Below, one piece after another: positions 60,436 through 64,000 of a stretch of 64,000 nucleotides of DNA. The translations under genes and the position numbers were made by a program. The notes under the pieces are model-generated. The model did not search any database, was not told the origin of the DNA, and worked only from the letters and a program-made list of their open reading frames with translations. Source of the DNA: Thermodesulfovibrio yellowstonii DSM 11347 (GTDB taxonomy: Bacteria; Nitrospirota; Thermodesulfovibrionia; Thermodesulfovibrionales; Thermodesulfovibrionaceae); contig NC_011296.1 in assembly GCF_000020985.1 (NCBI RefSeq), positions 1,939,804 through 2,003,803 of the forward strand. The letters run 5' to 3'. The first letter of the stretch is position 1; every line of letters starts with the position of its first letter.

Positions 60436-60980
60436 TTCCCCTCCTCTATAAAAACAAAGTGTGCCCTTCTATTTTTCTGCCAGCATGATTCATTTTGTTC
60501 TGTGCATAAAGGTTTTTCTTCGCCATAGCTTATTATATCAATCCTTGAGGATATGATTCCGAGAGTTATTAGATACTGCTTTGCAGAATCAGCTCTTTTT
60601 TGCCCAAGTGCAAAATTATACTCATTTGTTCCCCTTTCATCACAATGTCCTTCTATAATAACCCTGAGTTTAGGATATTTCTGCAGATAGGAAGCAACTT
60701 TTTTCAGTGTAGGCAAATCATCTTGTCTAACATCGTATTTATCATAATCAAAATGTATATCACCTATCTCTTCCTGAAGTTTTTTAATAAGTTCCGCCAT
60801 TTGAGAAGTAGTAAAAGAAGTTTCTTCTTCTGATGGCTTTGTTTTTTCTATTTCATTTCCTTCTTCTTTTTTTACTATTCCTGTAGTTTCCTTTCCATCA
60901 GGCATATAAATTTTCCTTTCAGCACAGGCAATAATCAAAAAAAGACAAAAGATAGCTAATAAAATAATTTTAATTTTCAT
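60432..60980 (-). CDS. pal: Peptidoglycan-associated lipoprotein Pal
   Basis: 182 residues. A lipoprotein signal ends LIIAC (C19), then a Lys/Glu linker, then an OmpA-like peptidoglycan-binding domain: DIHFDYDKYDVRQDDLPTLKKVASYL and VIIEGHCDERGTNEYNFALGQKRADSAKQYL, with the DAP-binding Asp/Arg pattern. Pal anchors the outer membrane to the wall. It is the first gene of the unit running to msbA; tolQRAB are not in the window. Confidence 0.95.
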   Translation of the reverse strand: MKIKIILLAIFCLFLIIACAERKIYMPDGKETTGIVKKEEGNEIEKTKPSEEETSFTTSQMAELIKKLQEEIGDIHFDYDKYDVRQDDLPTLKKVASYLQKYPKLRVIIEGHCDERGTNEYNFALGQKRADSAKQYLITLGIISSRIDIISYGEEKPLCTEQNESCWQKNRRAHFVFIEEGK

Positions 60981-61020
60981 TTTATGCCTCCAGGGAGCAT
61001 TTTTTTGGCAGGCTCTTTGA

Positions 61021-61049
61021 TTTGTATCATATTTATATAATACAACAAT
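61021..61049 (-). promoter_or_regulatory. Candidate promoter of the pal operon
   Basis: The 105-bp gap between glyS and pal is AT-rich. On the minus strand TTAGCA, a 17-nt spacer and TATTAT precede pal, though a nearby overlapping TATAAA gives an alternative -10. Positions are approximate. AGGAGG-like CTGGAGGC lies before the pal ATG. Confidence 0.4.
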
Positions 61050-61085
61050 TAATATTATTTGCTAACATAAAATTAAAATAAAATT

Positions 61086-63125
61086 TTAATATAGCCTTGA
61101 AATATCCGCAACAGATTTTAATAATTCTGATAAATGCTGCAATAATGCAAGCCTGTTTCTTTTAATTTTTTCATCTTTATCCATAACAAGCACATTATCA
61201 AAAAAGTTATTTATCGTAGGTGTAAGTTTGTGTAAATAGTTTAATGCTTCAAAAAATTGCTGAGAATTTAAATATTCATAAAGATTTTCTTTGTATTTTT
61301 CTATTTCATTAAAAAGTTTTTTTTCTTCTTCAGAGGAAAAAAGCTCAGGGTTCAATTCAAACTTTTCATAATTTTTAATAATATTTGAAACCCTTTTTAC
61401 AGCAAGGAAAAATTCTTCAAAATCTTCCTTACTGCGGAACAACGATACTGCTTCAAGTCTTTTTTTAATCTCATAAACTGGTCTGATTAAAATGAAATCA
61501 CTTATTGTTTTTATTAAATTAACATCATATCCTGTTGACTCAAGATAGCTTTCAAATCTCTGAACAATAAAAATTGAAATCTGCTCCTTTAATTTTTCAT
61601 CAACAAATTCTTGTATCATACTTACAGTTTCTAATAAGCTCAAGGAATATTTTTTCTTTAAAAGTATAGATATAATTCCATTTGCTGCCCTTCTTAAGCC
61701 AAAAGGGTCTTCTGTTCCTGATGGAATTTCACCAAGATAAAAAAAAGTTGCTATATGATCAAGTTTATCAGCAAGGCTTATGATGCATCCTATATCATTA
61801 GATGGAATTTCATCAGTAAATCCTTTTGGAAGATAATGTTCTCTTATTGCCAAAAAAACTTCCTCTGGCATGCCTGCATTTTTAGCATAATATCCACCCA
61901 TTATGCCTTGTAATTCAGGAAACTCTCCAACTACACCGCTTGCAAGATCAGCTTTACAATAATTTGCAGCAATCTTTACCAACTCTGTTTTTTCAGGAAT
62001 TAATCTATCACTAAGTCTTTCAGCAATTCTTATAATCCTTAAACTTTTATCATAAAGACTTCCAAGCTTTTTATGATAAATTATCCCTTTAGTTGCCTCA
62101 AGAAGATTTACTAAGCCTTTTTTGAGGTCTTCCTCATAGTAAAATCTTGCATCCTCAAATCTGGCTTTTATAACTCTCTCAGCTCCTTTTTTAATGTTTT
62201 CCTCATTTTCTGCTTTTGTATTGCTTACAACAACAAAGTAATTTTTAAGTTTCCCTTCATTATCTATGATAGCAAAATATCTCTGATGGTCCTTCATAAC
62301 TGTAATAAGTAACTCTTCTGGAAGTTTCAGATATTGCATGGAAAAACTGCATAAAACAGAATTTGGAAATTCAACAAGATAAGTTACTTCTTCAATAAGT
62401 TCATTATTCCATAAAATTTTTCCGTTTACTTTTTTAGCAAGCTCTTCAGCCTGAGTGAGTATAATTTTTTTTCTTTTTTCTGGGTCAACTATAACAAAAG
62501 CTTTTTCAAGAATAAATTCATAATTGTCAACTCTATCAATATTCAATGGATTTTCGGAAAGAAATCTGTGTCCTTGTGTTTTGTTTTCTGTTTTTATACC
62601 TTCTATCTCAAAAGAAATAAACCTATCATCATATAAAGCTAAAAACCATCTTACAGGTCTTATAAATCTTAATGTTCCTTCTCCCCATCGCATCATTTTA
62701 GGAAAATTTAGAGAATAAAAAAGATTTCTTAGAATTTCGGGAAGAACTTCTTCTGTTTTTTTGCCTTTTTTAGATAAAACTGCACATACATAGTTTCCTT
62801 TTCCTTTAGGTTTAATCTGAAGCTGGTCAACCTCAATACCTTGAGCCTTTGCAAAAGCATAAGCAGACTCCTTTGGCAAGCCTTTTTCATCAAAGGCAAC
62901 ATGCACAGGAGGTCCCCAGACTAATTTTTCCTCTGATGCCTGCTCTGAAGATAGTTCTGCCAGAAGGGTAAGTCTTCTCGGAGTTGCGTAAACTTTTATA
63001 GATTCCAACTCAATTCTATATTCAGAAGTAATTTTTTTAAAGTTTTCCTCTATTTGACTGATTGCTAAAGGAATAAATCTCGCAGGAATCTCTTCTGCTC
63101 CAATTTCAAAAAGAATTTTACCCAT
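61086..63125 (-). CDS. glyS: Glycyl-tRNA synthetase beta subunit GlyS
   Basis: 679 residues. Family landmarks: [15 protein letters not shown] at the start, [93 protein letters not shown] and a C-terminal DALR-type anticodon domain ([24 protein letters not shown]). It forms the alpha2beta2 enzyme with GlyQ. The start overlaps glyQ by 8 bp. Confidence 0.97.
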   Translation of the reverse strand: MGKILFEIGAEEIPARFIPLAISQIEENFKKITSEYRIELESIKVYATPRRLTLLAELSSEQASEEKLVWGPPVHVAFDEKGLPKESAYAFAKAQGIEVDQLQIKPKGKGNYVCAVLSKKGKKTEEVLPEILRNLFYSLNFPKMMRWGEGTLRFIRPVRWFLALYDDRFISFEIEGIKTENKTQGHRFLSENPLNIDRVDNYEFILEKAFVIVDPEKRKKIILTQAEELAKKVNGKILWNNELIEEVTYLVEFPNSVLCSFSMQYLKLPEELLITVMKDHQRYFAIIDNEGKLKNYFVVVSNTKAENEENIKKGAERVIKARFEDARFYYEEDLKKGLVNLLEATKGIIYHKKLGSLYDKSLRIIRIAERLSDRLIPEKTELVKIAANYCKADLASGVVGEFPELQGIMGGYYAKNAGMPEEVFLAIREHYLPKGFTDEIPSNDIGCIISLADKLDHIATFFYLGEIPSGTEDPFGLRRAANGIISILLKKKYSLSLLETVSMIQEFVDEKLKEQISIFIVQRFESYLESTGYDVNLIKTISDFILIRPVYEIKKRLEAVSLFRSKEDFEEFFLAVKRVSNIIKNYEKFELNPELFSSEEEKKLFNEIEKYKENLYEYLNSQQFFEALNYLHKLTPTINNFFDNVLVMDKDEKIKRNRLALLQHLSELLKSVADISRLY

Positions 63126-63975
63126 TTATTACTCCATACCTTTTAATTAAATAAGATTCAGCACAGGCTTTTGCAAGAGTTCTTACACGAGCTATATAAT
63201 TGGTTCTCTCTGCCACAGACAAAACCCCACGAGCATCAAGGAGATTGAAAAGATGAGAACACTTAAGACAAAACTCATAAGCTGGGAAAACCAGTCCTAA
63301 CTCCCTTAGACGATTTGATTCTCTTTCATATTCATCAAAATGTTTTTTGATTATTACTGGGTCTGAGTGATCAAAATTAAAGTATGAAAACTCTATTTCA
63401 GGCTGTTTGTGAATATCTCCATAAGTAAATTTTTCATTCCACTTTATATCAAAAACATTTTCCACTTCCTGAAGATACATGGCAATTCTTTCAAGACCGT
63501 ATGTAATCTCAACAGATACAGGTTTTAAATCAATACCTCCAACCTGCTGAAAATAAGTAAACTGAGTTATCTCCATTCCATCAAGCCATACTTCCCAGCC
63601 AAGCCCCCAAGCGCCAAGAGTAGGGCTTTCCCAGTCATCTTCAACAAATCTTATGTCATGTTTTAAAGGGTCTATTCCAAGTGCTTTAAGGCTTTCAATA
63701 TATACTTCCTGTGAGTTCTCTGGAGAAGGCTTCAGAATAACCTGATATTGATAATATTGCCCGAGTCTGTTCGGATTTTCTCCATATCTTCCATCTGTTG
63801 GACGTCTGCATGGTTGAACATAACCTGTATTCCAGCTCTCTGGGCCTAAAACTCTGAAAAAAGTAGCAGTGTGAAATGTCCCTGCACCAACTTCTATATC
63901 ATAGGGTTGCAGTATCACGCATCCTTTCTGAGCCCAGTATTTATTAAGTGTGAAAATTATTTCTTGAAAATACAT
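63118..63975 (-). CDS. glyQ: Glycyl-tRNA synthetase alpha subunit GlyQ
   Basis: 285 residues. The catalytic class II subunit is highly conserved: [79 protein letters not shown] and [33 protein letters not shown]. The size is normal for the family. It is the first gene of the glyQ-glyS pair; a possible TATCAT -10 lies eight bases before the ATG, and the -35 region is cut off by the window edge. Confidence 0.97.
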   Translation of the reverse strand: MYFQEIIFTLNKYWAQKGCVILQPYDIEVGAGTFHTATFFRVLGPESWNTGYVQPCRRPTDGRYGENPNRLGQYYQYQVILKPSPENSQEVYIESLKALGIDPLKHDIRFVEDDWESPTLGAWGLGWEVWLDGMEITQFTYFQQVGGIDLKPVSVEITYGLERIAMYLQEVENVFDIKWNEKFTYGDIHKQPEIEFSYFNFDHSDPVIIKKHFDEYERESNRLRELGLVFPAYEFCLKCSHLFNLLDARGVLSVAERTNYIARVRTLAKACAESYLIKRYGVING

Positions 63976-64000
63976 AGATTTTCATGATACTTTAGCATAG

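Noticed and set aside
1..64000. CRISPR repeat-spacer array expected with the cas genes
   Set aside because: No regularly spaced identical repeats of about 25-37 bp were seen anywhere in the window.

Overview
The window looks like chromosome of a low-GC, flagellated, Gram-negative (diderm) bacterium. A Thermodesulfovibrio-like member of the Nitrospirota is my best guess. This rests on the AT-rich, tightly packed genes, the LPS and outer-membrane genes (msbA, LpxL family, pal, Slp family), the alpha/beta glycyl-tRNA synthetase, and a polar-type flagellar system with FlhF/FlhG, sigma-54-type and sigma-28-type promoters. The taxonomic call is an inference and was not tested by any search.

Layout. 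1-1031: the 5' part of an AAA/DUF4143 ATPase gene behind a palindromic operator-like site. 1106-7522: a five-gene type I-B (Tneap-like) CRISPR interference operon (cas6, cas8/cst1, cas7, cas5, cas3, in transcription order) with a possible 48-residue ORF between cas6 and cas8. No cas1, cas2 or cas4 and no repeat-spacer array is present. 7677-10459: trkA-trkH potassium uptake, on the plus strand. 10434-14153: a ClpP-fold (SDH-type) protease, a glycosyltransferase-methyltransferase fusion and a HEPN/MNT pair.

14172-42401 is one nearly continuous minus-strand flagellar/chemotaxis block. In transcription order it reads fliL, fliM, fliN, fliO-fliP fusion, fliQ, fliR, flhB, flhA, flhF, flhG, fliA, a HEAT-repeat protein, cheR, two cheY, cheA, a cheW-cheZ fusion, cheB, an HDOD protein and a small ORF. 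A second unit follows: flgF, flgG, flgA, flgH, flgI, flgJ-M23, flgM, flgN, flgK, flgL, then csrA and fliW. Promoter motifs fit a standard hierarchy. Sigma-54-type -24/-12 sites lie before fliL and flgF, and a sigma-28-type site inside the end of flgJ precedes flgM-flgN-flgK-flgL. Flagellin, the fliF-fliI part, hook (flgE/flgD) and motor genes are not here.

42709-49807: mutL, a Slp-type lipoprotein, a degenerate receiver protein, two PilT-type ATPases, a HAD phosphatase, a CooC-like ATPase and mazG. 49852-55064: a large secreted FecR-domain repeat protein and, just upstream in the same operon, a TPR plus beta-barrel protein. 55242-60980: lipid A acyltransferase family protein, then an operon pal-cpoB-moaA-glycosyltransferase-msbA. 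61086-63975: glyQ-glyS.

The most notable observations are: a single-protein CheW-CheZ fusion; a FliO-FliP fusion; a FlgI whose N-terminus is encoded by five in-frame 21-bp tandem repeats running into a dispersed genomic repeat; two palindromes around the csrA start with interchangeable arms; and several genes whose -10 box lies only 5-15 nt from the start codon, as expected for leaderless or near-leaderless mRNAs. No rRNA, tRNA, CRISPR array or insertion sequence was seen. Only two gaps exceed 300 bases (14854-15295 and 42402-42708), and both hold dispersed palindromic repeats plus promoter or leader signals.
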